From the NCBI RefSeq assembly GCF_022419205.1, contig NZ_JAJOZU010000003.1, positions 310,001-374,000 of the forward strand: a stretch of DNA of 64,000 nucleotides, read 5' to 3'. Positions 10,209 to 20,222 of this stretch are shown piece after piece (the first letter of the stretch is position 1; the number at the start of each line of letters is the position of its first letter). The notes under the pieces are model-generated. The model made no database searches. It saw only the letters and a program-made list of their open reading frames with translations, and was not told the DNA's origin. The DNA is from Thermomonas alba. Its GTDB lineage: Bacteria > Pseudomonadota > Gammaproteobacteria > Xanthomonadales > Xanthomonadaceae. The translations under genes and the position numbers were made by a program.

Positions 10209-10649
10209 ATGCGGATTGCCGACCACCGCAGCGACGATGTTCCCGAGATCAACCTGGTGCCGTTGATCGACGTGGTGCTGTGCCTGCTGATCTTCTTCGT
10301 GGTCACCACCACGTTCGACGCGCGTTCGGTGCTCAAGCTGCAGCTACCGCGCGCCGACGGCCAGCCAGCGGATACGCGCGCGCAGCCGCTGGGCATCCTG
10401 ATCAACGCGCAGGGCCGCTATTTCGTGGGCGATCGCGAAGTGCTGCGCACCGACGTGGAGTCCCTCAAGCAGGCGCTGCGTGAGGTCGCCGGCGATGACC
10501 GCGAGCGGGTGGTGTTGATCCGCGCCGATGCGCGCACGCCCTGGCAGGCAGTGGTGACCGCCTACGAGGCGCTGGGCCAGCTCGGGTTCCGTACGATCGC
10601 CAATGCCACCGCGCCGGATACTGCCGGCGCGCGCGGGAGCTCCCAATGA
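10209..10649 (+). CDS. exbD: Biopolymer transporter ExbD/TolR
   Basis: A 146-residue protein with the family signature EINLVPLIDVVLCLLIFFVV near the N-terminus: a single membrane helix whose Asp carries protons together with ExbB. A periplasmic ferredoxin-like domain follows (about 55-135; GILINAQGRYFVGDREV, VVLIRADARTPWQ). The gene starts 7 bp after exbB and its stop overlaps the msbA start in ATGA, so the three genes are likely co-translated. Confidence 0.92.
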   Translation: MRIADHRSDDVPEINLVPLIDVVLCLLIFFVVTTTFDARSVLKLQLPRADGQPADTRAQPLGILINAQGRYFVGDREVLRTDVESLKQALREVAGDDRERVVLIRADARTPWQAVVTAYEALGQLGFRTIANATAPDTAGARGSSQ

Positions 10650-12397
10650 GCCTGTCGCCTACCGCCTGGGCGGTCTATCGGCGGCTGCTCACCTTGATCG
10701 TTCCCTATCGCGGCATGCTGCTGCTGGCGCTGCTGGGGCTGCTGGTGGAGGGGGCCGCCGCCGGCGCGTTCGGCGTGCTGACCAAGCCGATGGTCGATGA
10801 AACCTTCGTCGCCCGCAATCGCGAGTTCGGCATCCTGCTGCCGCTGGCGATCGTCGGCATCTTCGTGGTGCGCGGCATGGCCGGCTATCTCACCGACATC
10901 TACATGGCCAAGGCCGCGCGCGGAATGGCGCGCGACATGCGCGTGCGCGCGATGGACAAATACCTGCGCCTGCCGGGCCTGCGCTTCGACGGCGAGCCGG
11001 TGCCATCCATGCTGGTGCGGCTGGGGTCCGACAGCGACCAGGTGGCGCAGGCGGTGGTGGATGCTGGCAAGGTCATGCTGCAGCAGTCACTGCAGGTGGT
11101 GGCGATGCTGGCGGTGATGCTGTACGCCAGTTGGCGGGTGACCTTGGCGGTGCTGTTGCTGGGGCCGTTGATCGCATGGATGATGGACAGGGTGGGCCGG
11201 CGCTACCGCCGCTACGGGCACAAGGTGCAGGAGACGTCGGCGCAGATGATGCAGGCCGCCGACCAGGCGCTGTCCAATCAGCAGGACGTGAAGGTATACG
11301 GCGCGCAGGCGATGGAAATCGCGCGCTATGCCAGGCTGGCCGACGACAATCTGCGTCTGAGCCTGAAGGTGGAGGCCACCCGCAGCATCTCCTCGGCGGT
11401 GGTGCAGCTGACCGGCGCGGTGGGGCTGGCCCTGCTGCTGTTCTTCGCCGGGCGCGAGGCCCTGGCCGGGCGCCTGACCGCGGGCGGGTTCGTGCAGCTG
11501 ATGATTTCGATGCTGGCGATCATCCCGGCGCTGAAGCAGCTGACCAACGTGCAGGGCATGCTGCAACGCGGGGTGGCCTCGGCCGAGCGTCTGTTCCACG
11601 TGCTGGATGCCGAGGATGAGGTCGATACGGGCACCCGTCCGTTGCAGCGCGCGCGCGGCTTGATCGAGTTTCGCGACGTGACCCTGCAGTATCCCGGCCA
11701 GCCGCGCCCGGCGCTGCAGGGCATCAGCTTCGTGGCGCGTCCCGGCACGGTCACCGCGATCGTCGGCCGCTCCGGCAGCGGAAAATCCAGCCTGGTCAAA
11801 CTGATTCCGCGGTTCTATGAGCCCGCCGGCGGGCAGATTTTGCTGGATGGACATCCGCTGCCCGAATACCGCCTGGCCGACCTGCGCCGGCAGCTGGCGA
11901 TGGTCGGCCAGCAGGTCATGCTGTTCGACGGCAGCGTGGCCGAGAACGTCGCCTATGGCGAACTGCAGCAGGCTTCGCCGGAGGACGTGCAGCGGGTGCT
12001 GCGTGGCGCCAATGCGCTGGAGTTCGTGGCGCACATGCCCCAGGGCGCGGACAGCCATATCGGCATCAAGGGCGGCAAGCTCTCCGGCGGCCAGCGCCAG
12101 CGCCTGGCGATCGCGCGCGCCATGCTCAAGGATGCGCCGATCCTGATCCTGGACGAGGCTACCGCAGCGCTCGACAACGCCTCCGAACGGCTGGTGCAGG
12201 AGGCGCTGGCCCACCTGATCCCGGACCGCACCACCCTGGTGATCGCGCACCGGCTGTCCACCGTCGAGCACGCCGACCAGATCCTGGTGCTGGATGAAGG
12301 CCGGCTGGTGGAGCAGGGCACCCATGCCGAACTGCTGGCGCGCGGCGGCGTGTATGCGCATCTACACGCGATGCAGTTCCGGGAGGGCGGCGCTTGA
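10646..12397 (+). CDS. msbA: Lipid A export ATP-binding/permease MsbA
   Basis: Half-size ABC exporter that flips lipid A-core from the inner to the outer leaflet of the inner membrane. At 583 residues it has a six-helix transmembrane domain (about 15-320) and a nucleotide-binding domain with Walker [10 protein letters not shown] (about 374), signature LSGGQRQR (about 479), Walker [13 protein letters not shown] and the H-loop [12 protein letters not shown]. It lies directly before lpxK, the classical msbA-lpxK pair, and the two overlap by 4 bp. Confidence 0.95.
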   Translation: MSLSPTAWAVYRRLLTLIVPYRGMLLLALLGLLVEGAAAGAFGVLTKPMVDETFVARNREFGILLPLAIVGIFVVRGMAGYLTDIYMAKAARGMARDMRVRAMDKYLRLPGLRFDGEPVPSMLVRLGSDSDQVAQAVVDAGKVMLQQSLQVVAMLAVMLYASWRVTLAVLLLGPLIAWMMDRVGRRYRRYGHKVQETSAQMMQAADQALSNQQDVKVYGAQAMEIARYARLADDNLRLSLKVEATRSISSAVVQLTGAVGLALLLFFAGREALAGRLTAGGFVQLMISMLAIIPALKQLTNVQGMLQRGVASAERLFHVLDAEDEVDTGTRPLQRARGLIEFRDVTLQYPGQPRPALQGISFVARPGTVTAIVGRSGSGKSSLVKLIPRFYEPAGGQILLDGHPLPEYRLADLRRQLAMVGQQVMLFDGSVAENVAYGELQQASPEDVQRVLRGANALEFVAHMPQGADSHIGIKGGKLSGGQRQRLAIARAMLKDAPILILDEATAALDNASERLVQEALAHLIPDRTTLVIAHRLSTVEHADQILVLDEGRLVEQGTHAELLARGGVYAHLHAMQFREGGA

Positions 12398-13407
12398 GCC
12401 CGCGGCGTCTGCCGCACACGCCCGCCTGGTGGTTCGACGGCAGCCCGCCACCGGTCTGGGCGCGCCTGCTGGCGGTGGTCTATGCCGCAGTCGTCGCGCT
12501 GCGTCGCCTCGGGTATCGGCGTGGCTGGTGGCGGCGCTGGCACCCCGGCGTGCCGGTGATCGTCGTCGGCAATCTGGTGGCCGGCGGCAGCGGCAAGACC
12601 CCGCTGGTGCTGGCGCTGGTGGAGCACCTGCGCGCTGCGGGCTGGACGCCCGGAGTCGCCAGTCGCGGATATGGCCGCCAGCATGCGCGCACGCCGCGCT
12701 GGGTCACTCCGGATATGTCGCCGGCGCAGTGCGGCGACGAGCCGCTGCTGATCGCGCAGGCGACCGGCGTGCTGGTACGGGTGGACCGTGACCGCGTGGC
12801 GGCGGCGCGCGCACTGGCGGAAGCGGGGTGCGATATCGTGGTCTGCGACGACGGGTTGCAGCATTACCGACTGGCGCGCGACGTGGAGATCGAGGTGCAG
12901 GACGTGCGCCGCCGCTACGGTAACGGCCGCCTGCTTCCGGCCGGTCCGCTGCGTGAGCCGCTGGAGCGCGCCGCCGATTGCGATCTGCGCGTGCTCAACC
13001 TCGGTGCGCTCGCAGGTGCCGAGCTCGCCGCAGGCGCCGGCGAATGGCCGATGCGGCTGGCACCGGGCGAGCTACGTCCGCTTGGCGGCGGGCGCCGCCT
13101 GCCGCTGAGCGCGCTGGCCGGGCAGCGGGTGCATGCGGTTGCCGGGATCGCCGAGCCGGAGCGATTCTTCGCCATGCTGCGCGCGGTCGGGATCGCGGTG
13201 GTGCCGCACGCATTCCCCGATCATCACGTTTATGCGCCGGAGGATTTCACGTTCGGCAGCCCGTTACCGGTGCTGATGACCGAGAAGGATGCGGTCAAAT
13301 GCGCCGCCTTTGCGCGCCCAGACTGGTACGCGGTGCCGGTCCGGGCGCAGCTGCCGGAGGCCTTCTGGCAGGCGCTGCGGGCGCGGCTGCCGACGCGCGC
13401 GCCGTGA
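12394..13407 (+). CDS. lpxK: Tetraacyldisaccharide 4'-kinase LpxK
   Basis: Membrane-associated kinase that phosphorylates the 4' position of the lipid A disaccharide. Length 337. It has the typical TPAWWFDG start, the P-loop [15 protein letters not shown] (about 54-68), SRGYGR, and [18 protein letters not shown], the family's conserved Mg/ATP site. Translation appears to begin at a TTG that overlaps the msbA stop (TTGA), with GGGAGGG upstream. The next gene, kdsB, starts 61 bp later. Confidence 0.94.
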   Translation: MSPRRLPHTPAWWFDGSPPPVWARLLAVVYAAVVALRRLGYRRGWWRRWHPGVPVIVVGNLVAGGSGKTPLVLALVEHLRAAGWTPGVASRGYGRQHARTPRWVTPDMSPAQCGDEPLLIAQATGVLVRVDRDRVAAARALAEAGCDIVVCDDGLQHYRLARDVEIEVQDVRRRYGNGRLLPAGPLREPLERAADCDLRVLNLGALAGAELAAGAGEWPMRLAPGELRPLGGGRRLPLSALAGQRVHAVAGIAEPERFFAMLRAVGIAVVPHAFPDHHVYAPEDFTFGSPLPVLMTEKDAVKCAAFARPDWYAVPVRAQLPEAFWQALRARLPTRAP

Positions 13408-13468
13408 GCGCCGCCGCCAGGTGCAAACGACCGGCCCGTCTGCGCAGGCGAGCGGCGATAATGTCCTT

Positions 13469-14254
13469 ATGAACACGCCGGATTTCATCGTTGCCATTCC
13501 TGCCCGCTATGCGGCCTCGCGCCTGCCGGGCAAGCCGCTGCGCACGATCGGCGGCATTCCGATGGTGCTGCACGTGGCCCGCCGCGCGCTTGCCGCCGGC
13601 GCCCGGCAGGTGTGGGTGGCCACCGACGACGCCCGCATCGCCGCAGCGCTGGAAGGCAGCGGGGTGCAGGTGGCGATGACCTCGGCCGCGCATGCCTCCG
13701 GCACCGACCGCCTGGCCGAATGCGCGCGCATGGCTGGCTGGGACGCGGACACGATCGTGGTCAACCTGCAGGGCGACGAGCCCTTCGCGCCGGCGGATGG
13801 CATCGCCTGCGTGGCGCGCGCGGTGGCCACCAGCGGCGCCGGCATCGCCACCCTGGCCACGCCGATCGATGCGCTCGCGACCCTGCTCGATCCCAACGCG
13901 GTCAAGGTGGTGCGCGCGGCCAGCGGCGATGCGCTGTATTTCAGCCGTGCCCCGGTGCCGTGGCCGCGCGATGCATTTGCGCGTGACCGCACCGCGATGC
14001 CGGAAGGCCAATGGCTGCGCCACATCGGCATCTACGGCTACCGGGTGTCTGCGCTGCGCGCATTCGCGGCGCTGCCGCCTGGGCGGCTGGAGCAGGTGGA
14101 GGCGCTGGAACAGCTGCGCGCGCTGGAGGCCGGCTGGCGGATCGCGGTGGAACTGGCGCCGTCGCCGTTCCCGCCGGGGGTGGACACCGAGGAGGATCTG
14201 GCGCGCGCCGAGCGTATTTACAGGGAGCAACGAGGCAAGGAACCGAATGGCTAG
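13469..14254 (+). CDS. kdsB: 3-deoxy-manno-octulosonate cytidylyltransferase
   Basis: Cytoplasmic enzyme that activates Kdo as CMP-Kdo for lipopolysaccharide core synthesis. The 261 residues contain the nucleotide-binding start [15 protein letters not shown] (about 8-22), the family motif NLQGDEPF (about 95-102), [12 protein letters not shown], and [10 protein letters not shown]. The ATG at 13469 is selected over the long upstream extension, which overlaps lpxK. It overlaps the phosphatase gene by 8 bp, and with msbA and lpxK it forms a lipid A/LPS block. Confidence 0.95.
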   Translation: MNTPDFIVAIPARYAASRLPGKPLRTIGGIPMVLHVARRALAAGARQVWVATDDARIAAALEGSGVQVAMTSAAHASGTDRLAECARMAGWDADTIVVNLQGDEPFAPADGIACVARAVATSGAGIATLATPIDALATLLDPNAVKVVRAASGDALYFSRAPVPWPRDAFARDRTAMPEGQWLRHIGIYGYRVSALRAFAALPPGRLEQVEALEQLRALEAGWRIAVELAPSPFPPGVDTEEDLARAERIYREQRGKEPNG

Positions 14255-14726
14255 ACCGTTTTCGATCCTGATGCTGTGCCTGGGCAACATCTGCCGCTCG
14301 CCGACCGCCGAGGGCGTGCTGCGCGCGCGCCTGCAGGCCGCGGGGCTGGATGCGCGGGTGCGGGTGGACTCCGCCGGCACCGGCGATTCGCACCTGGGCC
14401 AGGCGCCGGACCCGCGCGCGATCGCCTGCGCGGCCGGGCATGGCGTCGATATTTCGATGCTGCGCGCACGTCGCTTGACGTCGGAGGATTTCGAAACCTT
14501 CGACCTGATCCTGTGCGCCGACCGTACCATCCTGCACGAGGCGCGCATCCGCAAGCCGCGCACTTCGCACGCGCAGGTGGAGCTGCTGCTGGAGTGGGCC
14601 GGATTGGGGAACAAAGACGTTCCCGACCCGTACTACGGCAGCGCGCGCGATTTCGAGCGCGCCTTTCGGCTGATCGAGGCGGCGGCGCAGGGCATCGTGG
14701 AGCGGGTGCGCCTGGGGCGGCTGTGA
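14247..14726 (+). CDS. Low-molecular-weight protein-tyrosine phosphatase
   Basis: A 159-residue LMW-PTP. The P-loop CLGNICRSP (C11 to P19) fits CX5R(S/T), and the general acid lies in DVPDPYYG near residue 131. Family members dephosphorylate tyrosine kinases of exopolysaccharide export or small phosphomolecules; this one is not beside a Wzc-type kinase. It overlaps kdsB by 8 bp, an arrangement I recall in other Xanthomonadaceae, and ends 4 bp before uvrC. Confidence 0.92.
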   Translation: MARPFSILMLCLGNICRSPTAEGVLRARLQAAGLDARVRVDSAGTGDSHLGQAPDPRAIACAAGHGVDISMLRARRLTSEDFETFDLILCADRTILHEARIRKPRTSHAQVELLLEWAGLGNKDVPDPYYGSARDFERAFRLIEAAAQGIVERVRLGRL

Positions 14727-14730
14727 GCGC

Positions 14731-16596
14731 ATGAACCGGCGCAGGACGACCGCTGCGGATTTCGACGGCCGCGCATTTGCGGCGTCGCTGCCGCTGGCAC
14801 CTGGCGTCTATCGCATGCTGGATGCCGCCGGGAACGTGCTGTACGTCGGCAAGGCGCGCGCATTGCGCCACCGCGTCGGCAGCTATTTCAACGCCGCGCC
14901 GAAGCCGGCGCGGATCATGGCGATGCTGGCGCAGGTGGCGCGCATCGAAACCACCGTCACCCACAGCGAGGCCGATGCGCTGCTGCTGGAAAACCAGCTG
15001 ATCAAATCGCTCAAGCCGCGCTACAACGTGATGCTGCGCGACGACAAGAGCTACCCGTTCGTGCTGCTGACCCATGAGGAGTGGCCGCGGCTGGCCTTCC
15101 ATCGCGGCCCGCGCGCGATCCCGGGGCGCTATTTCGGGCCGTATCCGAGCGCGGCGTCCGTGCGCGAAACGCTCGACCTGATGCACAAGCTGTTCCGCCT
15201 GCGCAGCTGCGAGGACAGCGTGTTCCACAACCGCAGCCGGCCCTGTCTGCAGTACCAGATCGGCCGCTGCAGCGCGCCCTGCGTGGGGCGGGTAGAGGCG
15301 ACTGAATACGCCGATGCGGTGCGCCGCGCCGGGCTTTTTCTGGAAGGTAAGAGTCAGCAGCTGGACGCAGACCTGGCGGCGGCGATGCAGGCGGCCAGCG
15401 ATGCCCTGGAGTTCGAGCAGGCCGCACGCCTGCGCGATTTGATCGCGACCATCCGCAGGCTGCAGGCGCGCCACACCATGGACGGCCGCAGCGCCGACCT
15501 CGACGTGCTGGGGGTGGCGATGCAGGGCGGAGCGGCCTGCGTGCTGCTGCTGGCATTCCGCGGCGGCCGCAATCTCGGCACCCGCGCGTTCTTCCCGAAG
15601 ACCAACGGAGAGGACAGCGCGGGCGAGGTGCTGGCCGCGTTCGTCTCGCAGTATTACGCCGAACAGCCGCCGCCGGCGGAGATCGTGCTGGACGGCGACA
15701 TCCCCGAGCGCATGCTGATCGAGCAGGCCCTTTCCGAGCATGCCGGTCGCAAGGTCGCCCTGCGCGTGAACGTACGCGGCGAGCGCGCCGCGCATCTGGA
15801 ACTGGTGCGGCGCAATGCCCAGCTGGCGCTGGCGGCGGAGCTGGCTAGCAGCGGCGCGCAGCAGGCGCGCCTTCAGGCCCTGCGCGAGCTGCTGGGGATG
15901 GCTGAGGTGCCGGCACGGATCGAATGCTTCGACATCAGCCACACCATGGGCGAGGCCACCGTGGCCTCGTGCGTGGTGTTCGACGCGCACGGTCCGGTGC
16001 GCACGCAGTACCGGCGCTACAACATCGCCGGGATCGAGCCGGGCGACGACTACGCGGCCATGCGCCAGGCGCTGCAGCGCCGCTTCCGGCCCGCCGCCGA
16101 GGGCGCGCCGGAGGCGGTGCGGCCGGACGTGCTGCTGATCGACGGCGGCGCCGGGCAGGTGGCGCAGGCGCGCGACGTGCTGACCGAGGCGGGCATCACC
16201 GGGGTCGTGCTGGTCGGCGTGGCCAAGGGTCCGGAGCGTAAGCCGGGGGCGGAGACGTTGCTGCTGCCCGATGGCCGCGAAGTCCAGCCGGGCGCCGCTT
16301 CCCCGGCGCTGCAGCTGATCCAGCAGGTGCGCGACGAGGCGCACCGCTTCGCGATCACCGGTCATCGCGGCAGACGCCAGAAAGCGCGCAGCAGCAGCCG
16401 GCTGGAGGACGTTCCGGGTATCGGGCCGCGCCGGCGGGCCGCGCTGCTCAAGCATTTCGGCGGCTTGCAGGGCCTCAAGTCGGCATCGGTGGATGAGATC
16501 GCCAGGGTCGAGGGCATCAACCGCGCGCTGGCGCAGCGCCTGTGGGATGCCCTGCACGGGCTGGCGCAGGCGGCGCCGGGCGAGGGCGACCAGTAG
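14731..16596 (+). CDS. uvrC: Excinuclease ABC subunit C
   Basis: Nucleotide-excision-repair nuclease that makes both incisions around UvrB-bound lesions. Length 621, standard. Domains in order: GIY-YIG 3'-incision nuclease (about 25-105; PGVYRMLD, VLYVGKA), a Cys-containing zone (CLQYQIGRCSAPC), the UvrB-interacting UVR motif (about 207-242; LEFEQAARLRDL), the RNase H-like 5'-incision domain (about 385-545; FDISHTMGEATVAS, LLIDGGAGQ), and a C-terminal double helix-hairpin-helix (DVPGIGPRRRAALLKHFGG). It is immediately upstream of pgsA (9 bp), the uvrC-pgsA order common in gammaproteobacteria. Confidence 0.96.
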   Translation: MNRRRTTAADFDGRAFAASLPLAPGVYRMLDAAGNVLYVGKARALRHRVGSYFNAAPKPARIMAMLAQVARIETTVTHSEADALLLENQLIKSLKPRYNVMLRDDKSYPFVLLTHEEWPRLAFHRGPRAIPGRYFGPYPSAASVRETLDLMHKLFRLRSCEDSVFHNRSRPCLQYQIGRCSAPCVGRVEATEYADAVRRAGLFLEGKSQQLDADLAAAMQAASDALEFEQAARLRDLIATIRRLQARHTMDGRSADLDVLGVAMQGGAACVLLLAFRGGRNLGTRAFFPKTNGEDSAGEVLAAFVSQYYAEQPPPAEIVLDGDIPERMLIEQALSEHAGRKVALRVNVRGERAAHLELVRRNAQLALAAELASSGAQQARLQALRELLGMAEVPARIECFDISHTMGEATVASCVVFDAHGPVRTQYRRYNIAGIEPGDDYAAMRQALQRRFRPAAEGAPEAVRPDVLLIDGGAGQVAQARDVLTEAGITGVVLVGVAKGPERKPGAETLLLPDGREVQPGAASPALQLIQQVRDEAHRFAITGHRGRRQKARSSSRLEDVPGIGPRRRAALLKHFGGLQGLKSASVDEIARVEGINRALAQRLWDALHGLAQAAPGEGDQ

Positions 16597-16605
16597 AATG
16601 CGCGG

Positions 16606-17193
16606 ATGACGCTGACCGTCCCGACCTGGCTGACCCTGGCCCGCATCGCCCTGATTCCGGTGCTGGTGGCGGTGTATTACCTCGATGTCCGCTGGTCGAA
16701 CCTGGCCGCCACCGTGGTATTCGTCGCGGCCTCGCTCACCGACTGGCTGGATGGCTGGATCGCGCGTCGCTACCGGATGTTCTCGCGCTTCGGGGCATTC
16801 CTGGATCCGGTGGCGGACAAGTTGATGGTCTCCACCGCGCTGGTGATCACCGTGCAGCACCACCATACGGTGTGGATGGCGCTATGGGCCAGCGTGATCA
16901 TCGGTCGCGAGATCGCGGTGTCGGCCCTGCGCGAGTGGATGGCCGAGCTGGGCCAGCGCGCCAAGGTGGCGGTGGCGCTGGTGGGCAAGATCAAGACCAT
17001 CGTGCAGATGGTGGCGCTGGCGTTCCTGCTGTACCGCGCGCCGCTGCTCGGGATCCCGGTATTCGTGATCGGCGAGTGGCTGCTGGCGGCAGCGGCCCTG
17101 TTGACCCTATGGTCTGGCTTCGAGTACCTGCGCGCGGCCTGGCCAACCCTGCGGGCTGACGAGGCATGCGGCGCGAACGAAAAAAATCCGTGA
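16606..17193 (+). CDS. pgsA: CDP-diacylglycerol-glycerol-3-phosphate 3-phosphatidyltransferase
   Basis: Inner-membrane enzyme that commits CDP-diacylglycerol to phosphatidylglycerol synthesis. The 195 residues form about six helices. The complete CDP-alcohol phosphotransferase motif DWLDGWIARRY...GAFLDPVADK fits Dx2DGx2ARx8Gx3Dx3D. The start follows uvrC by 9 bp. The next feature is the tRNA cluster with its own promoter. Confidence 0.95.
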   Translation: MTLTVPTWLTLARIALIPVLVAVYYLDVRWSNLAATVVFVAASLTDWLDGWIARRYRMFSRFGAFLDPVADKLMVSTALVITVQHHHTVWMALWASVIIGREIAVSALREWMAELGQRAKVAVALVGKIKTIVQMVALAFLLYRAPLLGIPVFVIGEWLLAAAALLTLWSGFEYLRAAWPTLRADEACGANEKNP

Positions 17194-17200
17194 GACCCTG

Positions 17201-17228
17201 TTGACGCCCTGAAAAAAGCCCGTAAAAT
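17201..17228 (+). promoter_or_regulatory. Sigma70-type promoter for tRNA-Gly
   Basis: TTGACG (17201-17206) and TAAAAT (17223-17228) are separated by 16 bp and are followed by a GC-rich discriminator (GCCGGGC) 13 bp before the tRNA 5' end. That discriminator type is usual for growth-rate and ppGpp-controlled stable RNA genes. Confidence 0.7.
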
Positions 17229-17241
17229 GCCGGGCTCCAAC

Positions 17242-17317
<76 letters not shown>

Positions 17318-17324
17318 AATCTCA

Positions 17325-17351
17325 ACGAAGCCCCGTTCCGCGGGGCTTCGT
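17325..17351 (+). terminator. Terminator hairpin after tRNA-Gly
   Basis: Ten-base arms ACGAAGCCCC/GGGGCTTCGT enclose GTTCCGC and are followed by a short T-containing stretch (CGTTTCGG). It lies between the tRNA-Gly and tRNA-Cys genes. Confidence 0.75.
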
Positions 17352-17377
17352 CGTTTCGGTAAGATGACATCGTCACC

Positions 17378-17451
17378 GGCCGGGTGGCAGAGTGGTTATG
17401 CAGCGGACTGCAAATCCGCGTACGCCGGTTCAATTCCGACCCCGGCCTCCA
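17378..17451 (+). tRNA. tRNA-Cys (GCA anticodon)
   Basis: A 74-nt cloverleaf with acceptor GGCCGGG/CCCGGCC, discriminator T and encoded CCA. The anticodon loop CTGCAAA carries GCA and the T-loop is GTTCAATTC. A possible -10 (TAAGAT, 17360-17365) sits 12 bases upstream of the 5' end. Confidence 0.97.
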
Positions 17452-17455
17452 ATCC

Positions 17456-17481
17456 AAAGCCCCGCAGCGCTGCGGGGCTTT
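17456..17481 (+). terminator. Rho-independent terminator after tRNA-Cys
   Basis: A 26-base perfect palindrome (arms AAAGCCCCGCAGC and its complement) followed by TTCGTTTTCC. It begins 5 nt after the tRNA-Cys CCA end. Confidence 0.8.
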
Positions 17482-17531
17482 TCGTTTTCCGGGTGCGGCC
17501 GCTGCGTGCTTCGCGCTAAGCTTCGGGAACA

Positions 17532-17618
17532 GCCCGGATGGCGAAACTGGTAGACGCAAGGGACTTAAAATCCCTCGGCCGCAAGGCCATGTCGGTTCGA
17601 TCCCGACTCCGGGCACCA
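17532..17618 (+). tRNA. tRNA-Leu (TAA anticodon)
   Basis: An 87-nt class II tRNA with a long variable arm (CTCGGCCGCAAGGCCATG). Acceptor GCCCGGA/TCCGGGC, discriminator A, encoded CCA. The anticodon loop has TAA between GGGAC and the matching strand. TAAGCT (17517-17522), 9 bases upstream, could be its -10. No terminator is visible before the next gene, whose start is only 18 bp away. Confidence 0.97.
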
Positions 17619-17635
17619 TTTCGCAGGGAGTCGCC

Positions 17636-19276
17636 GTGGCCCGCTATGCTGTGTACGTCGCCAGCCTGCTGCTGGCGGCGCTCTTTCTGACGTTGTCGCG
17701 GTGGCATCCCCATGCGTGGTGGGGCGTGGCCGTATTCGGCGCACTCGCCGCGGTTGGCACTTTCGACCTGTTGCAGCGCAAGAGCACCCTGCGCCGCAAC
17801 TATCCGCTGCTGGCGCATGTGCGCTATGGCCTCGAAACCATCGGCCCGGAGATGCGGCAGTACTTCATCCAGTCCGATACCGAGCAGGCTCCGTTCTCGC
17901 GCGAGCAGCGCGCGCTGGTGTACCAGCGCGCCAAGCACGTCAGCGACGTGCGTCCGTTCGGCAGCCTGCAGGACGTGTACGGGATCGACTACGAGTGGAT
18001 CAACCACTCGCTCAGCCCGGTGGAGGTACTGGATCCCGACTTCCGCATCCTGGTCGGCGCCGGCTGTGCGCAGCCCTATTCGGCCAGCGTGTTCAACATC
18101 TCGGCGATGAGCTTCGGCGCGCTCTCGGCGGCGGCGATCCGCGCGCTCAACGCGGGCGCCAAGCGCGGCGGCTTCTACCACGACACCGGCGAGGGCTCGA
18201 TTTCGCCCTATCACCGCGAGGGCGGCGGCGACCTGGTGTGGGAGATCGGCTCAGGCTATTTCGGCTGCCGCAACGAGGACGGCAGCTTCAGCGCGGAGCG
18301 CTTCGCCGCGCAGGCGCGCGATCCGCAGGTGAAGATGATCGAGGTAAAGCTGTCGCAGGGCGCCAAGCCCGGCCACGGCGGGGTGCTGCCGGCGGCCAAG
18401 CTGACCGCCGAGATCGCGGCCACCCGCGGGGTGCCGATGGGGCGCGACTGCGTCTCGCCGGCCCGCCATTCGGCCTTTTCCACGCCGCTGGAACTGCTGC
18501 AGTTCGTGGCCCGCCTGCGCGAACTGGCGGGTGGCAAGCCGACCGGCTTCAAGCTCGCGATCGGGCATCCCTGGGAATGGTTCGCGATCGCCAAGGCGAT
18601 GGTCGAACACGCCGATGCCCAGCCCCAGCTGCTGCCGGATTTCATCGTGGTCGATGGGGCCGAGGGCGGCACCGGCGCGGCTCCGGCCGAGTTCATCGAC
18701 CACGTCGGGGTGCCGATGCACGAGGGCCTGATGCTGGTGCACAACACCCTGGTCGGGCTGAACCTGCGCGAGCGCATTCGCATCGGCGCAGCCGGTAAGA
18801 TCGTCAGCGCGTTCGACATCGCGCGCACCCTGGCGATGGGCGCCGACTGGTGCAACGCCGCGCGCGGCTTCATGTTCGCGCTGGGCTGCATTCAGTCGCT
18901 GAGCTGCCACACCAACCGCTGTCCGACCGGGATCGCCACCCAGGACCCATCACGCTGGAAGCATCTGGACGTGGCCGACAAGGCGACCCGGGTGTACGAG
19001 TTCCACCGCAATACCGTCGCGGCGCTGCGCGATCTGCTGTGCGCGGCGGGGCTGTCGCATCCCGCCCAGCTCGGCCCTGAGCACATCCTGCGTCGGGTGT
19101 CGCCGACCGAGGTGCGTTCGCTGGCGGCGCTGTATCGTTTTCTCGCGCCGGGCGACCTGCTGGGCGGGCGGGTGCCGGGGCATGCGGTGTTCCGCGATTT
19201 CTGGGCGCACGCGCGCAGCGATGCCTTCACGCCGCCGGCGCATGTCCTGCGCCTGCGGGAGAGCAAGGCGACCTGA
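17636..19276 (+). CDS. FMN-binding glutamate synthase family protein
   Basis: A 546-residue membrane-anchored flavoprotein related to the synthase domain of glutamate synthase, without the N-terminal glutaminase. Two hydrophobic helices (about 5-22 and 28-46) precede the FMN barrel. Family motifs include [36 protein letters not shown]-like [32 protein letters not shown] and the 3Fe-4S cysteines [18 protein letters not shown]. The physiological reaction of these stand-alone GltB-like proteins is not established. The GTG start at 17636 follows CAGGGAG. It begins right after tRNA-Leu, so read-through transcription is possible. Confidence 0.88.
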   Translation: MARYAVYVASLLLAALFLTLSRWHPHAWWGVAVFGALAAVGTFDLLQRKSTLRRNYPLLAHVRYGLETIGPEMRQYFIQSDTEQAPFSREQRALVYQRAKHVSDVRPFGSLQDVYGIDYEWINHSLSPVEVLDPDFRILVGAGCAQPYSASVFNISAMSFGALSAAAIRALNAGAKRGGFYHDTGEGSISPYHREGGGDLVWEIGSGYFGCRNEDGSFSAERFAAQARDPQVKMIEVKLSQGAKPGHGGVLPAAKLTAEIAATRGVPMGRDCVSPARHSAFSTPLELLQFVARLRELAGGKPTGFKLAIGHPWEWFAIAKAMVEHADAQPQLLPDFIVVDGAEGGTGAAPAEFIDHVGVPMHEGLMLVHNTLVGLNLRERIRIGAAGKIVSAFDIARTLAMGADWCNAARGFMFALGCIQSLSCHTNRCPTGIATQDPSRWKHLDVADKATRVYEFHRNTVAALRDLLCAAGLSHPAQLGPEHILRRVSPTEVRSLAALYRFLAPGDLLGGRVPGHAVFRDFWAHARSDAFTPPAHVLRLRESKAT

Positions 19277-19316
19277 TACGCTTGCCGGCCTGCCGAGGCA
19301 TCCTGGTTCACTGGCA

Positions 19317-20222
19317 TTGGATACGCACCTCTCCCACCTCGACCGGCTCGAGTCCGAAAGCATCCACATCCTGCGCGAGGTTGCGGCCGAGTTCCGCAAC
19401 CCGGTCCTGCTGTATTCGATCGGCAAGGACAGCACGGTGCTGCTGCATCTGCTGCGCAAGGCGTTTTACCCGGCGCGCCCGCCCATCCCGCTTTTACACA
19501 TCGACAGCACCTTCGAGTTCCATGAAGCCTACGCCTTCCGCGCGCAGGTGGCCGCGCGCGGCGACGTGGAGCTGCGTGTCCACATCAACGAAGAAGGCGT
19601 GCGCCAGGGCATCAATCCGTTCACTCATGGCGTCAGCGTCTATACCGAGATCATGCGCACCCGCGCGCTGCGCCAGGCGCTGGAGCAGGGCGGCTACGAC
19701 TGTGCGATCGGCGGCGCCCGCCGTGACGAGGAGAAATCGCGCGCCAAGGAGCGCATCTTCAGCTTCCGCACCGCTCAGCACCGCTGGGAGCCGAAGAACC
19801 AGCGCCCGGAGCTGTGGAGCCTGTACAACACCCGCATCCACAAGGGCGAGTCGGTGCGCGCATTCCCGCTCTCGAACTGGACCGAGCTGGACGTGTGGCT
19901 GTACATCCTGCGCGAGGGCATCGCGCTGCCGCCGCTGTACTTCGCGAAGGTGCGCCCGGTGGTGGAGCGCGACGGCGTGCTGATCATGGTGGACGATGAG
20001 CGCATGCCGCTGTGCGAAGGGGAGGTGCCGCAGCAAAAGAAGGTGCGCTTCCGCACCCTGGGCTGCTACCCGCTGACCGGCGGGGTGGAGTCCGAGGCCG
20101 AAACCCCCGCGCAGGTGGTGGCCGAGGTGCTGGCCGCGCGCACCTCCGAGCGCCAGGGCCGGGTGATCGACCACGACCCGGCCGATTCGATGGAGAAGAA
20201 GAAGCAGGAGGGCTACTTCTGA
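19317..20222 (+). CDS. cysD: Sulfate adenylyltransferase subunit CysD
   Basis: Small subunit of ATP sulfurylase, which makes APS from sulfate and ATP in assimilation. The 301 residues are close to E. coli CysD along the whole length: [13 protein letters not shown], the PP-loop [33 protein letters not shown], and the C-terminal TTSERQGR-like [12 protein letters not shown]. No ATG fits the family start; a TTG at 19317 aligns exactly (M-D-T-H-L-S-H-L). The stop overlaps the cysNC start in TGATG. Confidence 0.95.
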   Translation: MDTHLSHLDRLESESIHILREVAAEFRNPVLLYSIGKDSTVLLHLLRKAFYPARPPIPLLHIDSTFEFHEAYAFRAQVAARGDVELRVHINEEGVRQGINPFTHGVSVYTEIMRTRALRQALEQGGYDCAIGGARRDEEKSRAKERIFSFRTAQHRWEPKNQRPELWSLYNTRIHKGESVRAFPLSNWTELDVWLYILREGIALPPLYFAKVRPVVERDGVLIMVDDERMPLCEGEVPQQKKVRFRTLGCYPLTGGVESEAETPAQVVAEVLAARTSERQGRVIDHDPADSMEKKKQEGYF